Assembly (NCBI GenBank): GCA_963775635.1
Contig: CAVZJO010000016.1
Coordinates: forward strand, 620,001 to 684,000
Length of the DNA stretch: 64,000 nucleotides
Reading direction: 5' to 3'
From: JALORV01 sp963775635
Lineage (GTDB): Bacteria > Pseudomonadota > Gammaproteobacteria > Burkholderiales > Burkholderiaceae_F
Numbering within the stretch: the stretch's first letter is position 1; every line of letters starts with the position of its first letter. The position numbers were made by a program, and so were the translations under genes. The notes under the pieces were generated by a model. It saw only the letters and a list, made by a program, of their open reading frames with translations, did no database searches and was not told where the DNA came from. Positions 34,683-44,644 of this stretch are shown one piece after another.

Positions 34683-36491
34683 ATGCGCACCGAGTATGCC
34701 GGCCGGGTGGACCAGCGGTTCATCGGCCAGACAGTGAACCTTTTCGGCTGGGTTCATCGACGCCGCGATCACGGCGGCGTGATCTTCATCGACCTGCGCG
34801 ATCGTGAAGGCCTCGTTCAGGTCGTGTGCGATCCCGACCGTGCCGAGGTCTTTGCCGTCGCCGAGAGGGTCAGAAACGAGTATTGCCTGAAGGTCGTTGG
34901 CCAGGTGCGGATGCGGCCGGAAGGAACGGCCAACACCGCCCTGGTGTCCGGCGCGATCGAGGTGCTGTGCACCCAGCTTGAAATTCTCAACGCATCGGTC
35001 CCGGTGCCGTTCCAGCTCGATGACGAAGGGCTGTCGGAGACGACGCGGCTGACGCATCGCGTGCTCGATCTGCGTCGTGCGCAGATGCAGACCAACCTGA
35101 TGCTGCGCTACAAGGTGACGATGGCGGTTCGGCGCTACCTCGACGCCCAAAAGTTCATCGACATCGAAACGCCGATGCTGACCAAGAGCACGCCTGAAGG
35201 CGCGCGCGACTACCTGGTGCCATCGCGCGTGTACCCCGGCGAGTTTTTCGCGTTGCCGCAGTCGCCGCAGCTGTTCAAGCAGCTGCTGATGGTGGCGGGC
35301 TTCGACCGCTACTACCAGATCGTCAAGTGCTTCCGTGACGAGGACCTGCGCGCCGATCGCCAGCCCGAGTTCACGCAGATCGACGTCGAGACGTCATTCC
35401 TCGACGAATCGGAGATCCGCGCGATCATGGAAGACATGATCCGCACGGTGTTCGATGAGGTGATGGGCGTGAAGCTGCCGCAACCGTTCCCGGTGATGAC
35501 TCACGCCGAAGCGATGCGCCGCTTCGGCTCCGACAAGCCGGACCTGCGCGTGACGCTCGAAATGACGGACTGCACCGACGTGATGCGCGACGTCGACTTC
35601 AAGGTGTTCAAGGGCGCGACCGAGATGAAGGACGGCAAGGTCGTCGCGCTGCGCGTGCCGGCGGGCGGCGACATGCCGCGCTCGGAGATCGACGGGTACA
35701 CCGAGTTCGTCAAGATCTACGGCGCCAAGGGGCTCGCTTACATCAAGGTCAACGATAAGGCGAAGGGCCGGGACGGCCTGCAGAGCCCGATCGTCAAGAA
35801 CCTGCACGATGCAGCGCTCGCCGCGGTGCTCGAACGCACCGGCGCGTCAGACGGCGACGTGATCTTCTTCGGGGCGGACCGCGCCAAGGTGGTGTACGAC
35901 TCGCTCGGTGCACTTCGCACGAAGATCGGCCATAGCGAGTTCGGAAAGTCGCACGGCCTGTCGGCGGCCGGCTGGCGGCCGCTCTGGGTGATCGATTTCC
36001 CGATGTTCGAGTATGACGAGGACGAGGCCCGCTACGTCGCTGCGCATCATCCGTTCACCAGTCCGAAGGACGGCCACGAGGATTTCCTGCAGTCCGATCC
36101 GTCGAAGGCGCTCGCCAAGGCCTACGACATGGCGCTCAATGGCTGGGAGATCGGTGGCGGCTCGGTGCGTATCCACCGAGAGGAAGTGCAGAGCAAGGTG
36201 TTCCGTGCGCTGAAGATCGGCGCGGACGAAGCACGCGAAAAGTTCGGCTTCCTGCTCGATGCTCTGCAGTACGGTGCGCCACCGCACGGCGGCATCGCGT
36301 TCGGACTCGACCGCATCGTCACGATGATGACAGGGGCCGAATCGATTCGCGATGTGATCGCCTTCCCGAAGACGCAGCGCGCCCAGTGCCTGCTGACCAA
36401 AGCGCCGTCACCGGTCGACGAACGACAGTTGCGCGAGCTGCACATCCGCGTGCGCGGCGACGCCCAGCCGGCGCTCGTGCCGGAGGCGTGA
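34683..36491 (+). CDS. aspS: Aspartyl-tRNA synthetase
   Basis: A 602-aa bacterial-type class II synthetase that charges tRNA with aspartate. The N-terminal OB-fold anticodon domain includes LFGWVHRRRDHGGVIFIDLRDR. Class II motif 2 is FRDEDLRADRQPEFTQIDVE, the GAD insertion domain is at about 290-420, and motif 3 is GGIAFGLDRIVTMM. Length and order are standard. Because this is a proteobacterial enzyme without linked GatCAB, it cannot be judged here whether it also charges tRNA-Asn. Confidence 0.97.
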   Translation: MRTEYAGRVDQRFIGQTVNLFGWVHRRRDHGGVIFIDLRDREGLVQVVCDPDRAEVFAVAERVRNEYCLKVVGQVRMRPEGTANTALVSGAIEVLCTQLEILNASVPVPFQLDDEGLSETTRLTHRVLDLRRAQMQTNLMLRYKVTMAVRRYLDAQKFIDIETPMLTKSTPEGARDYLVPSRVYPGEFFALPQSPQLFKQLLMVAGFDRYYQIVKCFRDEDLRADRQPEFTQIDVETSFLDESEIRAIMEDMIRTVFDEVMGVKLPQPFPVMTHAEAMRRFGSDKPDLRVTLEMTDCTDVMRDVDFKVFKGATEMKDGKVVALRVPAGGDMPRSEIDGYTEFVKIYGAKGLAYIKVNDKAKGRDGLQSPIVKNLHDAALAAVLERTGASDGDVIFFGADRAKVVYDSLGALRTKIGHSEFGKSHGLSAAGWRPLWVIDFPMFEYDEDEARYVAAHHPFTSPKDGHEDFLQSDPSKALAKAYDMALNGWEIGGGSVRIHREEVQSKVFRALKIGADEAREKFGFLLDALQYGAPPHGGIAFGLDRIVTMMTGAESIRDVIAFPKTQRAQCLLTKAPSPVDERQLRELHIRVRGDAQPALVPEA

Positions 36492-36514
36492 ACTGGGCGT
36501 GAGTCGGCCCGCGT

Positions 36515-36955
36515 GTGAAGGTCCCGGAATCGGTCCTGGTGGTGATCTACACGCGGGCGCGTGACGTGCTGCTGCTGCAACGCGCTGACCATCCGGGATT
36601 CTGGCAATCGGTCACCGGCAGCCTGGAGTCTGGCGATGCGAATCTCGCCGCCACCTGCGTCCGCGAAGTCGGGGAGGAAACAGGACTGCAGGCAAGCACG
36701 GCGCAATTCGACGACTGGAATCTGCAGCACCGTTATGCAATCTTTCCGCAGTGGCGACATCGCTATGCACCCGGCGTTACGCATAATACGGAGCATGTCT
36801 TCGGCCTCTGCGTGGACCACCGCTTCGATCCCCGGCTCCAACCGCGCGAACACATCGCCTTCCGGTGGTTGCCATGGCGCGAGGCCGCAGATACCTGCTT
36901 TTCGTGGACCAATGCCGCGGCGATCCGTGAGCTCGCGCAGCGCGCTCGTCGCTAG
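36515..36955 (+). CDS. nudB: Dihydroneopterin triphosphate diphosphatase
   Basis: A 146-aa Nudix hydrolase. The Nudix box is GSLESGDANLAATCVREVGEETGL (about residues 36-59). The start KVPESVLVVIYT, and WQSVTGSLE and HNTEHVFGL, match NudB, which removes pyrophosphate from dihydroneopterin triphosphate in folate synthesis. It uses a GTG start 23 bp after aspS, the common aspS-nudB arrangement. Its 3' end overlaps the next gene by 44 bp. Confidence 0.9.
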   Translation: MKVPESVLVVIYTRARDVLLLQRADHPGFWQSVTGSLESGDANLAATCVREVGEETGLQASTAQFDDWNLQHRYAIFPQWRHRYAPGVTHNTEHVFGLCVDHRFDPRLQPREHIAFRWLPWREAADTCFSWTNAAAIRELAQRARR

Positions 36956-38441
36956 TCTTGTTACAGCCGCCTGCCTGGCGGGATGTGCGACACCGGGTGA
37001 TCCGTATGCCGTAACACCGGCGGTTGAATTGCTGGCCCGGCAGGACGACCTCGGCGATTGCATGCGACGCCTGCGAAGATTCGATGCGGCGGTCGATGCG
37101 GCCGGGCTGCGCGACGTGCAGGCGGCACGGGTCGTTGGTTATCCGTTCCTGCGCGTCGATCGCTTCACGGCCAGATGGCAGCCGGCCGCTGCCGAAACGC
37201 GCAGCGTGGCCGAGGCGCGGTTCGATCGGATGGCGGCGCTCGATGCCGAGGGCCGCCGTTATGAGGAGGAAAATGCCGCCAGCGCTCCGGAGGAGCGCGT
37301 TGCACTGGCTCGCTGTCGCGAGCGCCTGCTTTCCGCTGCGCGACCCGAGGCGGAGCGCGCGGTCGCGGTCGCGCACGTCCCCGATGGCTATGACAACACG
37401 CTGCGGGTCGTCGGGCTGTACCCGTTGACGAAAATTTTCTTTTCGTGGGGCCTCGGGGCGTGGGAGCAGTCGACACGCGATCTGTACGCGACGCCGTTTC
37501 CCGAACTGCCGGTGGCAGGGCGTCGCCTCCGCTACGTGCCCGATGTCGGCGCCGGCACCAATGAAATGGCCGGTTTACTCGTCGATAGCCGCGGCGCGAG
37601 TCAATCAGCGCTGAAGCTGCCGGTGTTGACGCCGGTCCGGGCCTGGCAGTTGCTGCACCAGCATGCACCGGTGCTGGTCGTCGACACTGTCGACGGAAAC
37701 GACCAGGTGGGCACGCTGCGGTGGCAGGGCAGCGGACCACTCCCGCGCGTGGGTGTCGATATCGGCGAGCCGGTGGCGTATGTCCGTATCGCCTGGACGG
37801 TGATCAACCAAAGGCCTGCGCTGCAATTGGTCTACACGTACTGGTTCCCGTCGCGACCGGCCTCGCATCCGCTCGACCTCGCAGCCGGCCGCCTCGATGC
37901 GATCGTCTGGCGGGTCACGCTCGATTCCGGCGACCGGCCGCTGGTCTACGACTCGATACATGCGTGCGGCTGCTATCACTTGTTCTTCCCGACCGAACGA
38001 GTGCGTGAACGCCCTGGGCCGCTCGAACACGAAGCGGCATTGGACGAGACGATGTTCACACCACAGGTGGTCCACTCGCCCGGCGCGAAGGAGCGAATGA
38101 TCATCTACGTGCGCGCGCGCGACCACAGCATCCAGCGGGTCGCGGTCGATGCGCCTATTCCGGCGCCCGGCGTCGGCTACAAGATGCTCGACGAGAGCGT
38201 TCTGCGTGCACTGCCTCTGCCGGCGTCGGCCGGCGGCGGTACGCGCAGCACCTACGGACCGGACAGCCTCGTGCCCGGCTCGGAGCGGCCCGAGCGCTTC
38301 GTGTACTGGCCCATGGGCGTGCCGTCCGCCGGTCAGATGCGCCAGTGGGGTCACCATGCAACCGCACTCATTGGGCGCCGGCATTTCGATGATCCGCGGT
38401 TGATCGACCGCTATTTCACGCTTGCTCCGGGGGTTGACTGA
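36912..38441 (+). CDS. Large putative lipoprotein of unknown function
   Basis: A 509-aa protein that I do not recognise. The N-terminus SALVASLVTAACLAGCATPG is a clear lipoprotein signal with the acylated Cys in LAGC, so it is probably anchored to the outer membrane. The mature part is soluble, with an early helical charged region (about 40-140) and a later beta-rich part including GCGCYHLFFPTERVRERPGP. I chose ATG 36912 since it places the lipobox 20-25 residues in. This start lies inside nudB (44-bp overlap), which suggests coupling. Confidence 0.7.
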   Translation: MPRRSVSSRSALVASLVTAACLAGCATPGDPYAVTPAVELLARQDDLGDCMRRLRRFDAAVDAAGLRDVQAARVVGYPFLRVDRFTARWQPAAAETRSVAEARFDRMAALDAEGRRYEEENAASAPEERVALARCRERLLSAARPEAERAVAVAHVPDGYDNTLRVVGLYPLTKIFFSWGLGAWEQSTRDLYATPFPELPVAGRRLRYVPDVGAGTNEMAGLLVDSRGASQSALKLPVLTPVRAWQLLHQHAPVLVVDTVDGNDQVGTLRWQGSGPLPRVGVDIGEPVAYVRIAWTVINQRPALQLVYTYWFPSRPASHPLDLAAGRLDAIVWRVTLDSGDRPLVYDSIHACGCYHLFFPTERVRERPGPLEHEAALDETMFTPQVVHSPGAKERMIIYVRARDHSIQRVAVDAPIPAPGVGYKMLDESVLRALPLPASAGGGTRSTYGPDSLVPGSERPERFVYWPMGVPSAGQMRQWGHHATALIGRRHFDDPRLIDRYFTLAPGVD

Positions 38442-38535
38442 GCCATGCTGGCGGCCCCTGACCACATCACTGCGCTCGCCGCTCCGGCGGGGTCCACACG
38501 GTCGGCTTGGAAGGGGCGCCGTAGCGCTTGAGTCG

Positions 38536-39348
38536 ATGCAACTGAGGGTCGCCACCTACAACATCCACAAGGGCGTGATGGGCCTGCGCAAGCAGTCGCG
38601 CATCCACGACCTGCGCGTTGCACTCAATACGATCGACGCGGACATCGTGTTCCTGCAGGAAGTGCAGGAACGCAACGAGCGCCTCGCGCGGCGGGCCGGT
38701 TTCCCGAAGGGCACACAGCTCGACGTGCTGTGTACCGGCGGCTACCTGCATCGGGCCTACGGGATGAATGCGGTGTATCCGCACGGCCATCACGGCAACG
38801 CCATCGTCTCGCGTCATGCGATCGGGCAGTACCTGAACCATGACATCTCCGACCACGTGCTGGAGCGCCGCGGCATGCTGCACGCTGTGTCGCAGCTCAA
38901 AACGCGGCGCGGCAGTCGCGAAATCCACCTGATCAACACCCACTTCGGGCTGATCAAGCGCAGCCGCGTGCGACAGGCTGAATTCCTGATCGACTTCGTG
39001 CGCGACGAAGTGCCGGCCGGGGCGCTGCTGATCATTGCCGGCGACTTCAACGACTGGCAGCGCGGTGTCGACGAGGTCCTGCACCGTGAACTCGACGTGT
39101 TCGAAGCCTCGGCGGAATACAACCGCAGAGCACAGCGCCGCGGGCGACTCGAGAGGTTGCTGCCGTGGAAGAACGGATCATCGCGACCGCAAGTCGCGCG
39201 GACGTATCCGAGCGTGATGCCGTGGCTGTCGCTCGACCGCATCTACGTGCGTGGCTTCAAGGTGCATGAGGTTCGCGTACCCAAGGGCATCGAGTGGTCG
39301 CAACGCTCTGACCACATGCCGCTGATCGCCGACCTCGAGGTGGCGTGA
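38536..39348 (+). CDS. Endonuclease/exonuclease/phosphatase family protein (YbhP-like)
   Basis: A 270-aa metal-dependent phosphoesterase of the DNase I / APE1 fold. Family blocks are ATYNIHKGVMG, FLQEVQERN (metal Glu), HLINTHFGL, IIAGDFNDWQRGVD and SDHMPLIADL (catalytic Asp-His). E. coli YbhP, which has the same fold, sits next to clsB just as here. The substrate is unproven and could be a phospholipid or nucleic acid. Its stop overlaps the GTG start of clsB by 4 bases. Confidence 0.88.
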   Translation: MQLRVATYNIHKGVMGLRKQSRIHDLRVALNTIDADIVFLQEVQERNERLARRAGFPKGTQLDVLCTGGYLHRAYGMNAVYPHGHHGNAIVSRHAIGQYLNHDISDHVLERRGMLHAVSQLKTRRGSREIHLINTHFGLIKRSRVRQAEFLIDFVRDEVPAGALLIIAGDFNDWQRGVDEVLHRELDVFEASAEYNRRAQRRGRLERLLPWKNGSSRPQVARTYPSVMPWLSLDRIYVRGFKVHEVRVPKGIEWSQRSDHMPLIADLEVA

Positions 39349-40571
39349 CATCAGCCGAGAGTCGGCCAAGCCGGCGCCGGCGCTTCGACATCACGACCCG
39401 GCCGCTGATCTACGGCGGCAATCACCTGCGGTTGCTGATAAACGGCGACGACTATTTTCCGCTGCTGCTGGCTGCGATAAACAGCGCGGAACGGTCGATC
39501 CATCTCGAAACCTACATCTTCGCGCAAGACAACATCGGCCTGCGCGTGGGCGATGCACTGGCGGCGGCCGCCGATCGCGGCGTGCAGGTGCGGCTGATTG
39601 TCGACGGCTTCGGTACCGGGTCGTACGCGCCCGTGCTGAAGGCGCGGCTGGGCGCGGTGGGCGCGCAGGTCATCGTTTTTCGTCCCGCCCGTTGGTGGCG
39701 GCCCGACCGGCGTCTGTTGCGACGGCTGCATCGCAAGCTGGCGCTGGTCGACGACCGGCTGGCGTTCGTCGGCGGCATCAACATCATCGATGATCACCAT
39801 CATCCCGACTCGCAGCCCGCGCTGCTCGGCCCGCGTTTCGACTTCGCGGTCCTGTGCGAGGGACCGGTTGTCGCGTCGATCGGGCTGGCGATGAGGAGAC
39901 TATGGTGGTCGCTAGAACTGCGGTACCTGCGTCGCCGACTCGGTTGGCCGCCGCTGCCGCCGCCTGAACTGCCGCCACCATTCGCCGACGGCGCGCGCGC
40001 GGCGCTGCTGTTGCGCGACAACCTGCGCCACCGTCGGACGATCGAGCACTCCTATCTGGATGCGATCGGGTCAGCGCGCTCGGACGTAGTGATTGCCAAC
40101 GCGTACTTCTTCCCTGGGCGCGAATTCCGCAAGGCGCTGATGGCGTGTGCGCGGCGCGGCGTGCAGGTCCGATTGCTACTGCAGGGTCGCATCGAATACC
40201 CGGTTCAGCACTATGCGCAGGAAGCGCTATACGCGCAGCTGCTCGAGGCGGGCATCGAGATTCACGAATACACGGCGAGTTATCTCCATGCCAAGGCCGC
40301 GGTGGTGGACGAATCCTGGGCGACGGTGGGTTCGAGCAATATCGATCCCTACAGCCTACTACTGGCGCGCGAGGCCAACATCGGCGTCTACGACGCGCGG
40401 TTTGCGCGGCTGCTGCGCGCCGCGCTCGAGCGCGCCATCGAGCAGGAATCGCGCCGCGTTCATCCCGCGGCGTTCGCGGGCCGCGGCCTGCTGCGCCGCG
40501 CGGTCAACTGGATCGCGTACGGCATCGTGCGATTCGGTGCGGTCGCGCTGGCCGGAGGACGCGATTACTGA
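39345..40571 (+). CDS. clsB: Cardiolipin synthase B
   Basis: A 408-aa phospholipase D-superfamily enzyme with two HKD motifs (HRKLALVDDRLAFVGGINI near residue 125 and HAKAAVVDESWATVGSSNIDP near residue 315). ClsB makes cardiolipin from phosphatidylglycerol and other lipids. There is no N-terminal membrane anchor, as expected for ClsB rather than ClsA. A hydrophobic patch lies at the very end. It starts at GTG 39345, overlapping the YbhP-like gene by 4 bases. Confidence 0.9.
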   Translation: MTSAESRPSRRRRFDITTRPLIYGGNHLRLLINGDDYFPLLLAAINSAERSIHLETYIFAQDNIGLRVGDALAAAADRGVQVRLIVDGFGTGSYAPVLKARLGAVGAQVIVFRPARWWRPDRRLLRRLHRKLALVDDRLAFVGGINIIDDHHHPDSQPALLGPRFDFAVLCEGPVVASIGLAMRRLWWSLELRYLRRRLGWPPLPPPELPPPFADGARAALLLRDNLRHRRTIEHSYLDAIGSARSDVVIANAYFFPGREFRKALMACARRGVQVRLLLQGRIEYPVQHYAQEALYAQLLEAGIEIHEYTASYLHAKAAVVDESWATVGSSNIDPYSLLLAREANIGVYDARFARLLRAALERAIEQESRRVHPAAFAGRGLLRRAVNWIAYGIVRFGAVALAGGRDY

Positions 40572-40628
40572 GGCGGTGAGACATCCGACTTGTCGCCCCG
40601 CCGCGATCGGCGTATCACGATCCACCCC

Positions 40629-41708
40629 ATGTCCGCAGCTTCCGACCTGATCTGCCTTCGTCGCGAGGGCCTGTACTGCCCGGCCGGCGATTTCTACATC
40701 GACCCGTGGCGGCCGGTTGCGCGCGCCGTGATCACGCACGCGCACGGCGACCACGCACGCGCCGGCCATGCCGATTACCTAGCCGCGGAGGCTGCGCGCC
40801 ACGTGCTGCGTGCTCGGCTGGGCGATATCCGGCTGCAGACGCTCGCCTATGGTGAAACGGTCGACATCGGCGGCGTGCGGGTCTCGCTTCATCCGGCCGG
40901 CCATGTGTTGGGGTCCGCTCAGGTTCGCATTGAACGTTCGGGCGAAGTGTGGGTGGTGTCGGGCGACTACAAAGCAGAAGCGGATCCGACCTGCGCCGCA
41001 TTCATGCCGCTCCGATGCGACGTGTTCATCACCGAGTCGACGTTCGGACTGCCGATCTATCGGTGGGCGCCGGCGGCGACCGTGCTGGCCGATATCGACG
41101 CTTGGTGGAGCGCGAATGCGGCCACCGGCAGAACGTCGGTGCTGTTTGCCTACGCTTTCGGCAAGGCGCAGCGGATCCTGCACGGCGTCGACCACCGCAT
41201 CGGGCCGATCGTCGTCCATGGAGCGATCGAGCCGCTGAATGCAGCTTACCGGGCGAGCGGTGTGGCGTTGCCGCCGACGCTGCGCGCACCGGACACCAGC
41301 AAGGCCGATCTCGCCCACTCGCTGGTGCTGGCCCCGCCATCGGCGCGCGGCTCGCTCTGGTTGCGCCGCTTTGGCGATTACTCAGACAGTTTTGCGTCCG
41401 GCTGGATGCAGCTGCGAGGAGCGCGCCGCCGTCGCGCGCTCGATCGCGGATTTGTGCTTTCGGACCACGCGGACTGGCCCGGATTGCAGCAGGCCATCGC
41501 CGCGACCGGCGCCTCGCGCGTGATCGTCACGCATGGGCAGGTGTCGGCGATGGTTCGCTGGCTCGGCGAACAGGGCCTCGACGCGGATGCGTTTGCAACC
41601 GAGTTCGGCGACGAGGAAGCGGAGACGGCGGTCGAGGCCACGGCAACCGACAACAACACGAATGCAACAGCCGACGGGGGAAACCGCAATGACGATCACA
41701 CTGAATGA
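40629..41708 (+). CDS. Ligase-associated DNA exonuclease (metallo-beta-lactamase fold)
   Basis: A 359-aa MBL/beta-CASP-like nuclease. The metal site is THAHGDHARAGH (about residues 37-48), with further blocks HPAGHVLGSAQ, VSGDYKAEADPT and VLSDHADWPG. This family (SNM1-like) is normally encoded beside an ATP-dependent ligase and a Lhr-type helicase and acts in DNA damage repair. ATG 40629 is chosen over 40590, which adds only unconserved residues. The gene ends 20 bp inside the GltS gene. The Asn/Thr-rich last 25 residues look unstructured. Confidence 0.88.
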   Translation: MSAASDLICLRREGLYCPAGDFYIDPWRPVARAVITHAHGDHARAGHADYLAAEAARHVLRARLGDIRLQTLAYGETVDIGGVRVSLHPAGHVLGSAQVRIERSGEVWVVSGDYKAEADPTCAAFMPLRCDVFITESTFGLPIYRWAPAATVLADIDAWWSANAATGRTSVLFAYAFGKAQRILHGVDHRIGPIVVHGAIEPLNAAYRASGVALPPTLRAPDTSKADLAHSLVLAPPSARGSLWLRRFGDYSDSFASGWMQLRGARRRRALDRGFVLSDHADWPGLQQAIAATGASRVIVTHGQVSAMVRWLGEQGLDADAFATEFGDEEAETAVEATATDNNTNATADGGNRNDDHTE

Positions 41709-42876
41709 ACTGTGGACCGGGGTTGCGGCGCTGATGACGATTCTGTTCGGCGTGCGGATCAACCGCTGGATCCCGGTACTGGCCCGCTACAGCATCCCGC
41801 CGGCGGTCTCGGGTGGCCTACTGATTGCTGCGGCACTCGCTATTGTGGGTTCTGCCTTCAGCTTGAAAGTGACCTTCGCCGACACATTGCGCAATGCGTT
41901 GCTGTTGATCTTCTTCGCGGCGCTCGGGCTGACGGCCCGGTTTCGTCGTATGGGCGAAGGCGGCGCTGCAGTGGCGGCCGTGTGCGTGCTGATCGCGCTG
42001 CTGGCGATCCTGCAGTCAGCAGCCGGCGTGGCGATCGCACGCGCGTTCGACCACCCGCCCGCGCTGGGCGTCTTCCTCGGCAGCGTGCCTTTCCTCGGCG
42101 GTCATGGCACGACGGTCGCATGGGCGGAGGCGGAAGCCGCGGTGCATCTACCGCACGCGCTCGAGATCGGAATGGTTTGCGCAACATTCGGGCTGGTTGC
42201 TGGCGCGCTGGTCTCCGGTCTCGTTGGCACGCTTCTCGCACAGCGCTCGGCGCGCGCGGCAGGTACAGAAGCTATGCAGCCCGAATCCGATTCGCCGTGG
42301 CCGCAGGATGCCTTCGATTCGGATCGCTGGATCGTCGTGCTGCTGTGGCTCGCGTTGAGTATCGCGCTCGGGCTCGCGCTGCGACCGGTGGCCGGCGCTG
42401 CGCTCGGGACGACGATACCGGCCTTCCTCGCCGTGCTGCTCGCCGCGGTCGTCGTGACCAACGTCGCAGACCTCGCGCGACTGCGGATCGATCTCGCCGG
42501 CGCAGACCTCGTCGGCACGCTGGCATTGCGAGTGTTTCTGGCCATCGCGATGCTCGGTCTGCAACTGGCGACGGTTGGAGATTCGCTGGCGATGATTGCC
42601 GTCGCCGTGCTCGTGCAGATTGCCCTGACGGCGACGATCGCTGTGGCGCTGGTTTACCCGCTGCTCAAGGGACGCGATGGTGCACTGGGCGCTGCCGGCT
42701 TCGTCGGATTCGGGCTGGGGGCGATGCCGGTCGGCCTGGCCGCAATGAAGCGGCTGTCGCTGACCTATGGCGCTGCGCCACGAGCATTTCTCGTCATCAC
42801 GCTGGCGGCGTCACTGTTCACCGATACCGCCAACGCGCTGATCGTGCAAGCGTATCTCAGCGTGTTCTCTCGATAG
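41689..42876 (+). CDS. gltS: Sodium/glutamate symporter (GltS family)
   Basis: A 395-aa membrane carrier with 10-12 hydrophobic segments. The start TITLNELWTGVAALMTILFG, the reentrant-loop stretch VPFLGGHGTTVAWAEAE (GHGT motif) and GFGLGAMPVGLAAMKRL in the second half are characteristic. It imports glutamate with sodium. It overlaps the exonuclease gene by 20 bp and ends 7 bp before the ligase, so it sits inside an otherwise standard repair operon. I see no difference in base composition from its neighbours. The link to repair, if any, is unknown. Confidence 0.9.
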   Translation: MTITLNELWTGVAALMTILFGVRINRWIPVLARYSIPPAVSGGLLIAAALAIVGSAFSLKVTFADTLRNALLLIFFAALGLTARFRRMGEGGAAVAAVCVLIALLAILQSAAGVAIARAFDHPPALGVFLGSVPFLGGHGTTVAWAEAEAAVHLPHALEIGMVCATFGLVAGALVSGLVGTLLAQRSARAAGTEAMQPESDSPWPQDAFDSDRWIVVLLWLALSIALGLALRPVAGAALGTTIPAFLAVLLAAVVVTNVADLARLRIDLAGADLVGTLALRVFLAIAMLGLQLATVGDSLAMIAVAVLVQIALTATIAVALVYPLLKGRDGALGAAGFVGFGLGAMPVGLAAMKRLSLTYGAAPRAFLVITLAASLFTDTANALIVQAYLSVFSR

Positions 42877-42883
42877 GGTACGG

Positions 42884-44515
42884 ATGCGCGAGTTCGCACG
42901 GCTCTATCTCGAACTCGACGCATCCACCGGGACCAACGCGAAGCTGGCTGCCCTGCAGCGCTATCTGGCGCAGGCGAGCGATCGCGATGCGGCCTGGGCG
43001 GTCTACTTTCTCGCGGGAGGCAAGCCGCGGCAGTCGGTCGCTTCTCGCGCACTTCGCGAGTTTTCAGTCGCGGCCAGCGGACTGCCGGAGTGGCTTTTCA
43101 ACGAGTGCTACGACGCGGTGGGCGATCTGGCGGAAACCATCGCGCTGCTGCTGCCACCCGCGACGCGCGAGAGTACCGGCACGCTGGCTGACTGGATCGA
43201 GCAACGCATCCTTCCGCTGCGTGGTCAGCCACCCGCTCACGTGCTCGAGCGGCTGCGTGTCCATGCGGACGAACTCGACAGCGGCGAACGCTTCCTGCTT
43301 ATCAAGCTGATCGGAGGCGGATTCCGCGTTGGGGTGTCGCGGCTACTGGTAACGCGTGCGCTCGCCTTGCACGCCGGACTCGACGTGAAGGTCGTCGCCC
43401 AGCGCATGATCGGATTTACGGACAGCAACGCGCCGCCGACGGCAGAGCGGTATCGGGCGCTCATCAGTCACGACGAGGAGGCGACGTCGCTGGCACATCC
43501 GTATCCATTCTTCCTCGCGCACGCCCTGCAGTTGCCGCTCGAACGCTTTGCCGAGGAACTCGGGCCGCCCGCTGAATGGCTGGTCGAGTGGAAATACGAC
43601 GGTATCCGTGCCCAACTGGTGAAGAGAGCCGGGCAGTCGTGGCTGTGGTCGCGTGGCGAGGAACTGATCGGCGAGCGCTTTCCCGATGTGCTGGCCGAGC
43701 TCGCTGCGGTTCCTGACGGGACGGTGCTCGATGGCGAGTTGCTGGCGTGGCGCGATGGCGCGCCGCAACCGTTCGCTCTACTGCAGACGCGCATTACGCG
43801 CAAGAGCGTCACGGCCAGGGTGATGAAGGACGCTCCAGCTGGCTTAGTCGCCTATGACCTGCTCGAGCGCGACGGCGAGGACTGGCGCGACCGCCCGCAG
43901 TCCGAACGGCGCGCGGCACTCGAGGCGATCGCACGCGCCAGCGGCATCGTGGTTTCACCCGTCGTTGAGGCGACAAGCTGGGAGGCCCTGGCTGCGCGAC
44001 GCGAGGAGTCGCGATCGCGCGGCGTCGAAGGGTTCATGCTGAAGCACCGGGAGGCGCGCTACGGGGTGGGCCGCACCAAGGCAGCCGGCGGTGCCAACTG
44101 GTGGAAGTGGAAGATCGATCCGTACAGCGTCGACGCGGTGCTGGTCTATGCACAGCCCGGCCACGGCCGCCGCGCGAGCCTGTACACCGATTACACGTTT
44201 GCTGTCTGGAGCACTGCTACCGAGCCGCGCGAACTGGTGCCGTTCGCCAAGGCGTATTCGGGTCTGACCGACGAAGAGATCCGCGCGGTCGACGCGCTGG
44301 TACGACGCACGACAGTGGAGAAGTTCGGGCCGGTGCGCGCCCTTTCTCCCACGCAGGTCTTCGAGATCGGATTCGAGGGTATCCAGCGGTCGACGCGGCA
44401 CAAGAGCGGGATCGCGGTGCGTTTCCCGCGCATGCTGCGCTGGCGGCGCGACAAGCCGGTCGCCGAGGCCGATACGCTCGATGCGCTGCGTGCGCTGCTG
44501 CCGGAGGACGGTTGA
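42884..44515 (+). CDS. ATP-dependent DNA ligase (Lhr-cluster type)
   Basis: A 543-aa ligase that seals nicks using ATP. An N-terminal DNA-binding domain (about 1-200) precedes the nucleotidyltransferase core. The adenylated lysine is K237 in EWKYDGIRAQL; later motifs include DGELLAWRDG, VEGFMLKHREARYGVG and WWKWKIDPYS. The OB domain ends with RFPRMLRWRRDKP. This size and layout is the bacterial ligase accompanying the Lhr helicase and MBL exonuclease. It is extra to the replicative NAD-dependent ligase, which is not in the window. Confidence 0.93.
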   Translation: MREFARLYLELDASTGTNAKLAALQRYLAQASDRDAAWAVYFLAGGKPRQSVASRALREFSVAASGLPEWLFNECYDAVGDLAETIALLLPPATRESTGTLADWIEQRILPLRGQPPAHVLERLRVHADELDSGERFLLIKLIGGGFRVGVSRLLVTRALALHAGLDVKVVAQRMIGFTDSNAPPTAERYRALISHDEEATSLAHPYPFFLAHALQLPLERFAEELGPPAEWLVEWKYDGIRAQLVKRAGQSWLWSRGEELIGERFPDVLAELAAVPDGTVLDGELLAWRDGAPQPFALLQTRITRKSVTARVMKDAPAGLVAYDLLERDGEDWRDRPQSERRAALEAIARASGIVVSPVVEATSWEALAARREESRSRGVEGFMLKHREARYGVGRTKAAGGANWWKWKIDPYSVDAVLVYAQPGHGRRASLYTDYTFAVWSTATEPRELVPFAKAYSGLTDEEIRAVDALVRRTTVEKFGPVRALSPTQVFEIGFEGIQRSTRHKSGIAVRFPRMLRWRRDKPVAEADTLDALRALLPEDG

Positions 44516-44644
44516 CCGACCCGCGTCACGCGCGCGGGGCTTTCCTGCGTTCGCCGCGGAGTTGCTGCATGCAATCGGGGCGGGAGGTAGACTGCCCGCG
44601 CTGCGCCTAAACGCGTGGTTCCATTTTCCCTCTCGGAGACGCCG